DNA from: Bacteroidota bacterium
GTDB taxonomy: Bacteria; Bacteroidota; Bacteroidia; Chitinophagales; Saprospiraceae
Direction of reading: 5' to 3'
NCBI GenBank assembly: GCA_020160935.1
Contig: JAIUPL010000005.1
Coordinates: forward strand, 1-64,000
DNA: 64,000 nucleotides
The position numbers and the translations under genes are program-made. The notes under the pieces are model-generated. The model saw only the letters and a program-made list of their open reading frames with translations, ran no database searches and was not told where the DNA came from. Positions 41,019 through 49,758 of the stretch are shown here, piece by piece. How positions within the stretch are numbered: position 1 is the stretch's first letter; every line of letters starts with the position of its first letter.

Positions 41019-43226
41019 ATGCTTATTAAGTCGCTGAAACTGTTTAATTTTCAATGTTACTACGGTGAAAACGATTTTGAGTTTTCAGAAGGGCTAAACC
41101 TCATCATTGGCGATAATGGTGCTGGCAAATCAAAATTTTATGATGCTCTGTATTGGGTGTTATATGATGAAACTTTTGACTCGTCTATCCGAGTTTTTCG
41201 TCCGACCCGCGATGTAAAAGGCTGGTTAGTTTCGGACAAGGCAAAATTTCTTTGTGTGCCGGATGAAGAGGTGAAGACTTTTGTTGAAGTGATCTTTAGT
41301 AATCCTGATAGAAATGAAGAATATATCTTAAAACGTACCTATGCCATAACTAGATTAGATAAAGGAGAAGATCAAGAGAAAAAATGGCGAGAACCTTCCG
41401 AGAGCCAGCTTTCTATGTACCGGAAAGACGGTTACTTGGATGCACGAATTGTCAAAGACCCAGAAGATATAAAAAATAATATTAGAAGGATCTTGCCCCC
41501 TAACATAAAGCCCTATATGTGGTTTCAAGGTGAACAAGTAGATGGCTTGATTGACTTTAAAAATAACAATACGCTTACAGATGCTATAAACATTCTTTCT
41601 GATATAAGTGAGTTTGATGCTTTTGTCAGTATCTCAAAACGGGCCTATGAGATTGCCGATACCGAGTACAGAAAAGAGCAACGTAAAGTTAGCGGTGATA
41701 TACAAAAAACGGAGAATTTGGATAATGAAAGGCGGCGATTAGAAGATCAAATCAGGCGTTTGCAAAAAGAACTGCAAGAATATAAAGAAGGTCTCACTTA
41801 TGCTCAAGATGAACAGGACAAATTGCATGGCCAAGTAGATGCGGCAGAACGGATGCGAGATTTAGGTAAAGAAGAGAAACGAATAACGGAAGAACTACAG
41901 CAGGTTGACCAAGAGTATAAAGCCAAAGTACAATCTGTCAACAAGAACCTATTCAACCGCTTTTGGGCATTGAAAGGAACGCAATTCTTGGTGGATATAT
42001 ATGCGGAAAAGTTTGATGAATATGAAAAACGACGCATGGAAAAAAAAGTTCAGCAAGAGCAGTCGGCTGAAATGGAGAAATTGATGCTCAAGAAATTACA
42101 AACTAGGCTTCCAACCAATGTGCCTGAACCAATCTATGTCCAAAGAATGTTGCATGAAGGCAAATGTTTAGTTTGTGATAGAGACGCTCCATATGGATCT
42201 GAACCATGGATCAAAATCAAAGAACTTCTAGACCGTGAATCAGCAAAAATACCTGGGAACTCTTTCGAAAGCACTTTGCAAAACAATTTTTATAATGAGT
42301 TTAAGCAACTATATCAACTTGGTTTAGGTATGCAAAGCCGTATTCCAAGTATGGACGGAGAGATACATGAAACTTTTTCAAGCATCTCAAGATTGATGCA
42401 AAGGAGAAAAGATGCACAAAAACAATTAGAACAGATAAAAATCGAAATTCAAGACTTGGTAAATACCTCGTCCATCAGTTCGCCTAAGTCCGCTAACGTG
42501 TTGAACGCTTTTACAGGCTTTCAAAATAGCATCATACGATATAAACTTGATATTCAAACCTCTGAAAACGGGATTCAAAAAGCGCAAACTCGTATTAGTG
42601 AAATTGATAGCGAACTGCGTAAAATGACCAAAGGTAAAATATCACCCACTTTAATCGAAAAAGTTGAAGTACTGGCTGATTTCAAAAAAGTTGCTGTCTC
42701 GACCAGAGAAAGAGTATTCAATCGCCTCATACGTCGTTTGGAAGAGGAAGCCAATAATCACTATAATTCCATAACTGCGGAAAATAAGGCTGTGCGTGGA
42801 CTAATTAGATTAGTGAAACAACCAAACGGCAATTATATGCCTAAAATATACGACAGCACAGGGCAAGAAATGTATGGAATGAACGATTCTAATATCATTC
42901 TGATAAAATTGTCGGTGATTATGGCTATTATTTCTGCAAAAAAGTCCGGTCGTGCCGCCGAGATGTACCCCCTCATTTCTGATGCACCGATGTCAAAATT
43001 TACGGAAAACTACACTGTTGGGTTTTGCCGGACCGCGTCGGAAGTCTATACGCAAAGTATCATAATGAGTAAAGACTTTCATTACAATGAGGTGCTTTTG
43101 GAAAGGCTTTTTGCTGAAGTGGAGAATATTGGAAACGTATACGTTATTGAATCCTCCGTGCCCGAAGACAAACGTAATGACCGTAACGATTTGGAAACCA
43201 AAATAAGACGAATATCTAAACCTTAG
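41019..43226 (+). CDS. DndD-like SMC-type ATPase
   Basis: 735 residues. Walker A GDNGAGKS at 31-38, the Q-loop-type FQGEQVDGLIDF at ~169-180 (compare FDGE in DndD), coiled coils ~205-360 and ~430-520, a zinc-hook-like CLVCDRDA at 383-390, and LISDAPMSKFTENYTVGF near the C-terminus, in place of a normal Walker B. DndD is the ATPase of phosphorothioation or, in related systems, of the restriction side. No dndC, dndE or sulfur-donor gene is in the window. Confidence 0.8.
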   Translation: MLIKSLKLFNFQCYYGENDFEFSEGLNLIIGDNGAGKSKFYDALYWVLYDETFDSSIRVFRPTRDVKGWLVSDKAKFLCVPDEEVKTFVEVIFSNPDRNEEYILKRTYAITRLDKGEDQEKKWREPSESQLSMYRKDGYLDARIVKDPEDIKNNIRRILPPNIKPYMWFQGEQVDGLIDFKNNNTLTDAINILSDISEFDAFVSISKRAYEIADTEYRKEQRKVSGDIQKTENLDNERRRLEDQIRRLQKELQEYKEGLTYAQDEQDKLHGQVDAAERMRDLGKEEKRITEELQQVDQEYKAKVQSVNKNLFNRFWALKGTQFLVDIYAEKFDEYEKRRMEKKVQQEQSAEMEKLMLKKLQTRLPTNVPEPIYVQRMLHEGKCLVCDRDAPYGSEPWIKIKELLDRESAKIPGNSFESTLQNNFYNEFKQLYQLGLGMQSRIPSMDGEIHETFSSISRLMQRRKDAQKQLEQIKIEIQDLVNTSSISSPKSANVLNAFTGFQNSIIRYKLDIQTSENGIQKAQTRISEIDSELRKMTKGKISPTLIEKVEVLADFKKVAVSTRERVFNRLIRRLEEEANNHYNSITAENKAVRGLIRLVKQPNGNYMPKIYDSTGQEMYGMNDSNIILIKLSVIMAIISAKKSGRAAEMYPLISDAPMSKFTENYTVGFCRTASEVYTQSIIMSKDFHYNEVLLERLFAEVENIGNVYVIESSVPEDKRNDRNDLETKIRRISKP

Positions 43227-43233
43227 ACTAATC

Positions 43234-43719
43234 ATGATTGACTTGCTCAAACGCTTCGGTGACCGTCGGCCCGAATACGCGAAAGTATATCGTGAACCAA
43301 TCATCAACCGTTTCACTATGGTTGGACGGGAAGACGAAGACGCCAGATACGAGAGAGGCAAATACTTCTCGCGCATCTACGAGACCTATATGTACGCAGC
43401 CCTTCTAGGACTTCGACGGGATTGCTTTATGCCACTCACGGATATGGATTCGGCTTATTTTCTCGAAATCCGCACTTGGCAGCCCCAAGAAATGGTACAT
43501 TACTTATTTATGGCCCTCTTAGCCAAGTCAGGACTTGACCTGACTGCTTTGGAAGAAATGGAAGAGAAACAGGTGGAAGCCGAACTTACAAAACTTAGTC
43601 ACCTTATGGAAGGGTATGCAAATGGGGGATTTGATATTATCCAAGCCAAACTAAATGATGACCCTATGTTTTTTGAAGGGGAGTATTGTTTTGTAGAGTT
43701 GTTAGAGGATCTTGTTTAG
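43234..43719 (+). CDS. 161-residue last gene of the Dnd-like operon
   Basis: Begins seven bases after the ATPase stop. Helical; RKYFSRIYETYMYAALLGL-type segment (ERGKYFSRIYETYMYAALLG) followed by FLEIRTWQPQEMVHYLFMAL resembles, weakly and from memory, Dnd-associated small proteins with a F-A-A-x-L-G core. No catalytic motif seen. Its stop overlaps the end of the convergent PIN-like gene by four bases. Confidence 0.6.
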   Translation: MIDLLKRFGDRRPEYAKVYREPIINRFTMVGREDEDARYERGKYFSRIYETYMYAALLGLRRDCFMPLTDMDSAYFLEIRTWQPQEMVHYLFMALLAKSGLDLTALEEMEEKQVEAELTKLSHLMEGYANGGFDIIQAKLNDDPMFFEGEYCFVELLEDLV

Positions 43720-44561
43720 CCCCTTTTAATAGCCGTAAAAATTGATTTTGACTTCATTTCGGACAAACGAGTATTTATCTTTTCCAACAAGTCAGTTGAG
43801 TCTGATTCTAAATCAAGGATAAATTTATAACTATCCAATGTTTTAGCCAATTCAGGAAATTTTTTCTCACTCGAAATACCTTCCCATAAAGTTGAAAGCC
43901 CTTTAAAATTTTGCCTTTCGATTTTATCAATCAGCTCTCTTAATTTATTCCTCTGGGGGTCTCGAAGATGTGCCTTTGGAAAATTTGTGTAATAAGTACG
44001 CAGCATTTCTGTTAATTCATTTACCCCTCTAGCATATTCTGACCTAAGCCTGCTCAAAAAATCCAAATAATGTACTTTTCTAAAATCCTCATTCAGCCAG
44101 AAAAACATAGTTAGTAAATCAACGCTGTCTTCAATATAACCGACTTGATGAAGATGTAAAACGGGTTGAAAAAGATGTTTAGCAGGTTGGTCATCTGTAA
44201 CAAAAAATATCTTCTTCTCGTCCATTCTGCTTTTTGAAAATGCCAATCGCACTGAATGGAATTCTCCATTTCTTTTAGTATAGCCTAAAATTTGTTCCAT
44301 ATCCTCTTCGGTTATCAAAAAGTCATCTTCTTGAATTTGACTGGTTCGAAACAATGCAATTTGTTCATCAAGATATTTGCGATATTTCTCTCTTTCTGCT
44401 TGAGGTTTTAGTTTCACTTTCTCGTAAGCATTATCGCTAACTTCTTTATATACCTTCTGAGTAATACAAAAGTCTATCTTTCTCAATTTTTTTAGCAAAA
44501 ATTCATCTTCGTCTATGTGAAGAAGATTAATCAGAGTGCAAGCGTCTAGTATATAGGACAT
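43716..44561 (-). CDS. PIN-like nuclease paired with a truncated ATPase
   Basis: 281 residues. PIN-type acidic residues: LDACTLINLL (Asp6), ITQKVYKEVSDNA (Glu), RNGEFHSVRLAF (Glu) and FFVTDDQPA (Asp-Asp), all in the first ~135 residues. The rest is helical and of unknown fold. It begins eight bases after the ATPase fragment. The pair looks like an ATPase-regulated nuclease defence module; with the ATPase cut, the nuclease may be unexpressed or uncontrolled. Confidence 0.7.
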   Translation of the reverse strand: MSYILDACTLINLLHIDEDEFLLKKLRKIDFCITQKVYKEVSDNAYEKVKLKPQAEREKYRKYLDEQIALFRTSQIQEDDFLITEEDMEQILGYTKRNGEFHSVRLAFSKSRMDEKKIFFVTDDQPAKHLFQPVLHLHQVGYIEDSVDLLTMFFWLNEDFRKVHYLDFLSRLRSEYARGVNELTEMLRTYYTNFPKAHLRDPQRNKLRELIDKIERQNFKGLSTLWEGISSEKKFPELAKTLDSYKFILDLESDSTDLLEKINTRLSEMKSKSIFTAIKRG

Positions 44562-44569
44562 AGAGATAT

Positions 44570-45123
44570 TTAAGATTTCCAGCCAATAATTTCTGCTTTG
44601 TTTATGTTGAAGTAGTCAATTGTTAAAGGGGCAGCTTGGTCATCTAAATCAGCTAGCTCTAATAACAAAGAAAATGCTTCATTTAGCCTGCGAAGAGAAA
44701 CGTTTCCTAACTCTTGAAGTATTGAACGGACAGTTAATTCATCAGAAAAGGGGAAAAATTGAGATAATTGCTCCTGAGGATTGAGCCTGTATTCATTGAA
44801 AAGGTCTATTAGATATTGAATAAAATCGTTTTGGCTTGGGATGTCAAAATGAATGCGTTCTTTAATCCTGGATTTGACTGCTTCGCTAAGATACTGCCCT
44901 AAATCTTCTACATTCACCATTGCAGTTTGGGTAAGATTCAAAAAAGATAACAGATTGTTAGGGGCGTCGTCTAAAAGTTCTCGTAAGAAGTTATTGGTTT
45001 TCTCGATGTTGACATTGCTTAGAATGGTGATATCTTCAAATTCATCAATCCAGAAAAGTACACAAGAGTAATGCTTTTTAGAGAAGGTTAAGCAAGAAAA
45101 TAGGCCTGCTGTTAATTTGGGTA
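44570..45123 (-). pseudogene. ATPase gene truncated at its 5' end by the IS256 element
   Basis: The frame runs open from 44570 to the IS end at 45123, about 183 residues without an N-terminus. It carries a Walker B segment HYSCVLFWIDEFEDITILSN just inside the break, then SNVNIEKTNNFLRELLDDAP and a helical lid (VRSILQELGNVSLRRLNEAF). Walker A and everything before it are missing and are not found beyond the IS. A TTG start at 44941 would give a 123-residue piece but no ATP site. Confidence 0.8.
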
Positions 45124-45162
45124 GTGTTCAGATTTCTGTGTCAGGTCTATTTTTTTGACCTT

Positions 45163-45233
45163 AAAACCGACCATCAAATGTCCAAGCGAGCCGAAGTTTA
45201 CGGAGGCGTAGCAGGACTTTGATGGTCGGTTTT
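45163..45233. terminator. Hairpin in the IS left end
   Basis: Perfect 16-bp arms AAAACCGACCATCAAA (45163) and its complement (45218-45233), 39 bp apart, just after the transposase stop. Probably a transcription block at the IS boundary. Confidence 0.75.
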
Positions 45234-45238
45234 GAGGT

Positions 45239-46465
45239 TTATGGTCGAAGGTGTGGTCGTATTCGGTCTCGGAAGTAGATGTCCAATTGAGAGAACGTCA
45301 ATGACCAGTTTTGCAGCGGCGAAGTCCATTTTTCCGTGATATTTTCAATGGCCAGATATAACAGTTTTATAAGCGCATTGTCGCTGGTAAAAGCCGATTT
45401 CGTCTTGGTCACTTTGCGCAGTTGCCTATGGAACCCTTCCACGGTATTGGTGGTGTAGATGATCCTCCGAATGGCGGGCGGATACTGGAAGTAACGCGTT
45501 AACCGGTCCCAATTGTTCTGCCAGGATTCTATGACGACGGGGTAAAATTTACCCCATTTTTCCTTCAGGGATTCCAACTTTACGCGAGCCAGCGACTCGT
45601 CCGGCGCCTGGTAAACCGGCTTGAGATCACGCATGAATTCCTTCTGATGTTTTGATCCTACATACTTGAGTGAGTTGCGGATTTGATGCACCACGCACAG
45701 TTGAACTTCTGTCTCTGGGAAGATCGTTTCGATAGCCTCTGCAAAACCTTTGAGGTTGTCAATGCAGGAAATCAAAATATCCTGAACGCCTCGCTGCTGC
45801 AACTGCGTTAATACCTGAAGCCAAAACTTAGATCCTTCATTTTCAGAGGTATAGAGCCCTAAAACATCTTTTTTACCCTCCATGTTAACCCCTATAATAC
45901 TGTACACCGCCCGGTTTACAATCCGGCCTTCCTGGCGCACTTTGTAGTGAATGGCATCAAGCCAAACAATGGCATAAAGCGCTTCCAGAGGCCGGTTCCG
46001 CCACTCCTCAATCACCGGCAAAATCTTGTCCGTGATGTTCGTCAACTGTGCTTCCGATAGTTCAACCGAGTACAATTCCTGCAGATGCGACTGAATCTGC
46101 CGATAACTCAATCCCATGCTGTACAAACTCAGGATTTTCTGCTCCACGCTGTTGCCCAACTTCCGATCATGTTTGGGCACAAGTATCGGTTCATAAGTGT
46201 TCGAACGGTCGCGAGGAGTCTCAATTTCAAGGTCGCCAAACCGGCTGCGAACCGATTTGCTTGTCTTCCCATTGCGCCGATTTTTTGCGCCTGAGGCTTT
46301 CTCTTCCTCCAGGTGGGTTTGCATCTCGCCTTGCAATCCAGCCTCAACAAGACGCTTCAGCAAAGGGCCAAGCGCTTGCTCCAGCGACTTGCCTTCGTAC
46401 ATCGCTTTGAGTGCTTGTTGCTCAAAATTTTGATAGTCGAAGTCTTCTTTCTTTTTGCCTTTCAT
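45239..46465 (-). CDS. IS256-family (MULE-type) transposase
   Basis: 408 residues, full length for the family. DDE residues in IVWLDAIHYKV (Asp ~168), SCIDNLKGF (Asp ~234) and YTTNTVEGFHRQLRKVTKTK (Glu ~345), the last being the family signature. Zinc-free N-terminus LLKRLVEAGLQGEMQTHLEE and the GAKNRRNGKTSKSV basic segment bind the ends. No frameshift, so likely active. Confidence 0.95.
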   Translation of the reverse strand: MKGKKKEDFDYQNFEQQALKAMYEGKSLEQALGPLLKRLVEAGLQGEMQTHLEEEKASGAKNRRNGKTSKSVRSRFGDLEIETPRDRSNTYEPILVPKHDRKLGNSVEQKILSLYSMGLSYRQIQSHLQELYSVELSEAQLTNITDKILPVIEEWRNRPLEALYAIVWLDAIHYKVRQEGRIVNRAVYSIIGVNMEGKKDVLGLYTSENEGSKFWLQVLTQLQQRGVQDILISCIDNLKGFAEAIETIFPETEVQLCVVHQIRNSLKYVGSKHQKEFMRDLKPVYQAPDESLARVKLESLKEKWGKFYPVVIESWQNNWDRLTRYFQYPPAIRRIIYTTNTVEGFHRQLRKVTKTKSAFTSDNALIKLLYLAIENITEKWTSPLQNWSLTFSQLDIYFRDRIRPHLRP

Positions 46466-46529
46466 TCTTGTCTGTGTAAATTTGGTGAAAAGTTCGTAAT
46501 TTTTTCACCTGACACAGAATTTTGAACAG

Positions 46530-46684
46530 TCTCTGGTACACTCTACGAACTCTCACATCTCTCACTCTCTCACATCTCTCACTCTCTCACATCTCTCACT
46601 CTCTCACATCTCTCACCCTCTCACATCTCTCACATCTCTCACCCTCTCACATCTCTCACTCTCTCACTCTCTCACATCTCACCT
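46530..46684 (+). repeat. Half of a chromosomal hairpin element: CTCTCACAT tandem repeats
   Basis: Begins GGTACACTCTACGAACTCTCAC, close to the right inner arm of the element at 57757-57780, followed by ~15 CTCTCACAT/CTCTCACT units up to the radical SAM stop. The left arm expected upstream is missing; the IS right end is there instead. Confidence 0.8.
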
Positions 46685-47707
46685 CTAAAAAAACACACTG
46701 CATCCTTCCGTACAGTTCGTACAAATATCGATCTGGTCGCGCCCCTGAAGCAATTTTCGACGGAAAGCATAGTAGGTCGGACTGTTCCAGACTTTCGCAA
46801 AGGATTGTTTTTTCAGGTCGCCCAGGCGATGCATGGCATCTTTGTCGAAACAACAGGGTACCACCAGTCCATCCCAGGTGATGACGCAGGAGTGCCAGAG
46901 TTTCCAGCAGTGGTTGTTCAGGGCATTTTTTACTTTCCAGGTGCCATCGGCTTGTTCCCGGTAGCGGGCAAAGCGGTCGATGGTCGGAATAAGCGGGTTT
47001 CCGTGCTCGTAGTCGTACACCTGTGCGGTTTTGAGTTTCACTTCATCTACGCCGATTTCCCGGGCAATCCGGTAAATATCGGGTATTTGATGCTCATTGG
47101 GGCGCACCACCAGGAACTGAAAAACAATATGTGGATGCCGCGCGCCGAGTTTCTTTTTCCAGGCCACCACATTGCGGGCGCCCTGCAGCACAGCCTCCAG
47201 TTTGCCTTCCACGCGGTATTGCTCGTACACCTCCTGGGTGGTGCCGTCTACAGAAATAATCAGCCGGTCGAGGCCCGATTCCACCGTGCGCCGGGCATTT
47301 TCGCTGTTCAAAAAATGGCCGTTGGTACTGGTAATAGTAAATATGCGCCGCGCGTGGGCGTACTTCACCATGTCGAGAAATTTGGGGTTGATGTACGGCT
47401 CTCCCTGAAAATAGAAATACAGGTAAAACAGGTCACGATGCAGGTCATCTACGGTGCTGCGGAAAAAATCCTCCTTCATATTGCCCGTATCGCGGCTGAA
47501 AGCGCGCAAACCACTGGGGCATTCCGGGCAACGCAGGTTGCAGGCCGTGGTGGGTTCTACACTCAGCGTCACAGGCAAGCCCCATTGAACGGGTCGTCGT
47601 AGCAAGCGGGTGAGGTAGTACGAAGTGAGTACCAATGCAAAATTCCAGGCACGTCGCGGAGTGATTTTGCGGATAAAATTGAAACTGTCATTCCAGAACA
47701 GAGGCAT
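46685..47707 (-). CDS. Radical SAM/SPASM protein
   Basis: 340 residues. The [4Fe-4S] motif CNLRCPEC (Cx3Cx2C, residues ~56-63) opens the radical SAM barrel; SVDGTTQEVYEQYRVEGKLE is a typical barrel strand-helix. The C-terminal SPASM part has CWKLWHSCVITWDGLVVPCC then DICTNCTEGC. Family members modify peptides or build cofactors; the substrate is not evident and no precursor peptide is adjacent. The first 40 residues are hydrophobic-basic. The -7 box lies only four bases before the ATG. Confidence 0.85.
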   Translation of the reverse strand: MPLFWNDSFNFIRKITPRRAWNFALVLTSYYLTRLLRRPVQWGLPVTLSVEPTTACNLRCPECPSGLRAFSRDTGNMKEDFFRSTVDDLHRDLFYLYFYFQGEPYINPKFLDMVKYAHARRIFTITSTNGHFLNSENARRTVESGLDRLIISVDGTTQEVYEQYRVEGKLEAVLQGARNVVAWKKKLGARHPHIVFQFLVVRPNEHQIPDIYRIAREIGVDEVKLKTAQVYDYEHGNPLIPTIDRFARYREQADGTWKVKNALNNHCWKLWHSCVITWDGLVVPCCFDKDAMHRLGDLKKQSFAKVWNSPTYYAFRRKLLQGRDQIDICTNCTEGCSVFF

Positions 47708-47711
47708 GGGG

Positions 47712-47719
47712 CAAAGATA
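47712..47719 (-). promoter_or_regulatory. TATCTTTG -7 box of the radical SAM gene
   Basis: The box ends four bases before the ATG at 47707, so the transcript would be leaderless or nearly so, unless another promoter is used. Confidence 0.6.
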
Positions 47720-47723
47720 ATAC

Positions 47724-47786
47724 AGTCGACAGTCATCAGTCGACAGTCATCAGTCGAGTGTCGACAGTCCTCAGTCGGCAGTCGGG
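47724..47786. repeat. Nine AGTCnnn heptamers
   Basis: Exact 7-bp periodicity: AGTCGAC, AGTCATC, AGTCGAC, AGTCATC, AGTCGAG, TGTCGAC and three more. GTCGAC makes units self-complementary. It lies between two divergent TAnnTTTG promoters. Confidence 0.85.
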
Positions 47787-47802
47787 AGGATGGATAAATG
47801 TT

Positions 47803-47810
47803 TACTTTTG
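47803..47810 (+). promoter_or_regulatory. TACTTTTG -7 box
   Basis: Matches TAnnTTTG; 19 bases before the ATG at 47829, and thus decides that start over the upstream TTG. Confidence 0.6.
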
Positions 47811-47828
47811 CAGAAAAAAATCGCATAC

Positions 47829-48320
47829 ATGAGTACTGATTCCAAAACCGGAAAAGGCAAAAAGCGCGAAACAGCCTTGCTCATCGGCATGGCTGTGATC
47901 GGGCTGGCAGGTCTAATTGCATTGCAGTTGGCTCGCAAAAACACTACCCAACCCAAGGAAAAATCGCTGGTGCAAGCCGAAAACAAACAGCAAAGTACCG
48001 ATGCACAGACTTCTGCGCCCCTGCAACGCATCCCGGGCGAACTCCTGCGCACCAGCGAATACCCGGAAGCAGGCAAACCTTTCAAATTTTTCATGATAAA
48101 ATCGAGCAACGGCCCGACATACGAACTCGATTTCGGCGACGGAAGTCCGCGCAAAACCTTCGTCGATGGCGCCGTCACCCACACATTCAAGCACCACGGC
48201 CCCTGCATGGTAACCCTCTATGCCACATATGAAGGAGAAGAAGTTCGGCTCGATACTTTGCAAAAAGTAGTAGCCCGCGTAAAAATAGAAGCGCCTGTTG
48301 CGCCGATTATCGATTATTGA
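47829..48320 (+). CDS. Membrane-anchored PKD-like protein
   Basis: 163 residues from the ATG at 47829. A basic start (SKTGKGKKRET), one membrane helix (residues ~15-34, LLIGMAVIGLAGLIALQL), a linker and a PKD-type beta domain with the signature LDFGDGSPRK ... GAVTHTFKHHGPCMVTL. Such domains bind proteins or glycans at the cell surface. No catalytic motif. It is 78 bases upstream of the ATP-grasp gene in the same direction. Confidence 0.75.
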   Translation: MSTDSKTGKGKKRETALLIGMAVIGLAGLIALQLARKNTTQPKEKSLVQAENKQQSTDAQTSAPLQRIPGELLRTSEYPEAGKPFKFFMIKSSNGPTYELDFGDGSPRKTFVDGAVTHTFKHHGPCMVTLYATYEGEEVRLDTLQKVVARVKIEAPVAPIIDY

Positions 48321-48398
48321 TTTAGTTTTACCGCCGTTCAGAAACGTGTGGCCCACGTCTCGTTGCTCAATCAAATCAACGAATCAATTAAATCAACA

Positions 48399-49421
48399 AT
48401 GAAGAAAATCGGAATTTTACATGGCAAAGAGCGTTCATTCCCGGAGGCTTTCGTGGCACGCGTCAATTCCAAAAATGTAAAAGGCGTACATGCGGAGGCT
48501 ACCCTGGTCGACGAACTCATGCAGGGCGAACCAACGCCCTATGCCGTGATGATCGACCGGATCAGCCAGGATGTACCTTTTTACCGCGCCTATCTTAAAA
48601 ATGCGGCACTCAATGGCACTGCCGTACTCAACAACCCGTTCTGGTGGAGCGCCGACGAAAAGTTTTTTAACAACTGTCTGTCTACCAAAATCGGTGTACC
48701 CGTTCCGCGCACCATCCTCCTGCCTTCCAAGGAAATGCCGCCCGATACGTCGGGACAAAGTTTCAGCAACCTGAAATACCCGCTCGACTGGGAAAAAATG
48801 ATCGATTACCTCGGTGGGTTTCCCCTGTTTATGAAACCGCATGCCGGCGGCGGCTGGAAAAATGTGTACAAGGTGGAGAACTTCGACGAGTTTTTCCGCG
48901 ACTACAATGAGACCAATACCCTCGTGATGCTGTTGCAGGAAGCCATCGATTTCGACGCCTACTTCCGCTGCTACTGCCTCGGCGGCAAATACGTGCGCAT
49001 CATGGACTATGAACCCCGCAACCCGCACCACCTGCGCTATGTAGCCGACCACAAGGTGTCGAAAGAACTGCGCGCCCAGATGCACGACTATGTGCTGCGC
49101 CTCAACCATGCGCTGGGGTACGACTTCAACACCGTGGAATTCGCCATCCGCGACGGCATTCCATATGCGATCGACTTCTGCAACCCGGCGCCCGATGCGG
49201 ATATCAACTCCGTAGGGGAAGAAAATTTCGAATGGGTGGTAGAAAATGCCGCCAATATGGCCATCGAAAAAGCATTGTCACACAAAGAGGGCGGCAACAA
49301 CCTCACCTGGGGCACCTATGTGAGCGGCGCAGCCAATGGCCTGCTGCCATCTATGCCTGTAGCAGAAAAAGCGGCCAAAAAACCTGCCAGCCACAAAGCA
49401 TCGGTTGCCAAGAAAAAGTGA
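48399..49421 (+). CDS. ATP-grasp fold protein
   Basis: 340 residues from the ATG at 48399. ATP-grasp features: FPLFMKPHAGGGWKNVYKV (~143-161, nucleotide Lys), LVMLLQEAIDF (~184), YVRIMDYEPRNPH, and the metal-binding NTVEFAIRDGIPYAIDFCNP (~243-262, Glu and Asn). The tail is Lys/Ala rich. Enzymes of this fold join a carboxylate to an amine or thiol; the partner is not known. No second substrate gene is adjacent. A terminator follows. Confidence 0.8.
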   Translation: MKKIGILHGKERSFPEAFVARVNSKNVKGVHAEATLVDELMQGEPTPYAVMIDRISQDVPFYRAYLKNAALNGTAVLNNPFWWSADEKFFNNCLSTKIGVPVPRTILLPSKEMPPDTSGQSFSNLKYPLDWEKMIDYLGGFPLFMKPHAGGGWKNVYKVENFDEFFRDYNETNTLVMLLQEAIDFDAYFRCYCLGGKYVRIMDYEPRNPHHLRYVADHKVSKELRAQMHDYVLRLNHALGYDFNTVEFAIRDGIPYAIDFCNPAPDADINSVGEENFEWVVENAANMAIEKALSHKEGGNNLTWGTYVSGAANGLLPSMPVAEKAAKKPASHKASVAKKK

Positions 49422-49465
49422 CCTGAAAGATTTCTCTGATTACAACATTTCAAAACGAAGTGCTT

Positions 49466-49499
49466 CCCGTTCCGGCTTTGCCGGGGCGGGATTTTTTTT
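49466..49499 (+). terminator. Intrinsic terminator after the ATP-grasp gene
   Basis: CCCGTTCCGGC-TTT-GCCGGGGCGGG followed by ATTTTTTTT. Confidence 0.9.
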
Positions 49500-49758
49500 C
49501 CCCATATGCGTACTTTGAACACCTGGGGAAACTACTCTACGTTCTACGAAATCAGCAGGAAATACCTAACCCCTGGCTTTCACCAATATTTGCTCATGTT
49601 TCATCGGGGTCATCAGGCCATTCATCTACCCCAAAATGGTTAAAAACCACCACAAGCGGTCGTGAATTTTCATAATCGGCAGTTTTTCAGAGGATTTGGC
49701 ATTCATTTTGAGTAAATAATGTAAGAAAGCATCCCAATTGCCAAACCACACACCATTT
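49500..49758. other. Gap between terminator and next gene
   Basis: No gene supported. A minus-strand stretch around 49600-49680 reads VVVFNHFGVDEWPDDPDE without a start and ends at stops on both sides; possibly a fragment of a lost gene. Confidence 0.4.

Larger units (their letters stand above)
45124..46529. mobile_element. IS256-family insertion sequence, complete
   Basis: About 1.41 kb. Terminal inverted repeats: GTGTTCAGATTTCTGTGTCAG at the left, matching at all but two or three of 22 positions the reverse complement of ACCTGACACAGAATTTTG AACAG at 46507-46529. The flanks (TTTGGGTA left, TCTCTGGT right) are not a target duplication. One intact transposase gene. Confidence 0.85.

Noticed and set aside
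38056-45123. Dnd-like operon as part of the integrated plasmid
   Set aside because: It lies outside the 48-bp att repeats and no third core copy is seen to its right.
45116-46538. Target-site duplication of the IS256 element
   Set aside because: Left TTTGGGTA and right TCTCTGGTA share only GGTA; no 8-9-bp duplication.
46530-46684. CRISPR array or coding repeat protein in the CTCTCACAT tract
   Set aside because: No spacers of constant length; units are 7-10 bp and the same layout forms hairpins elsewhere.
48435-49109. 225-codon minus-strand frame
   Set aside because: Mirror of the ATP-grasp gene; GC-rich codons leave few stops.
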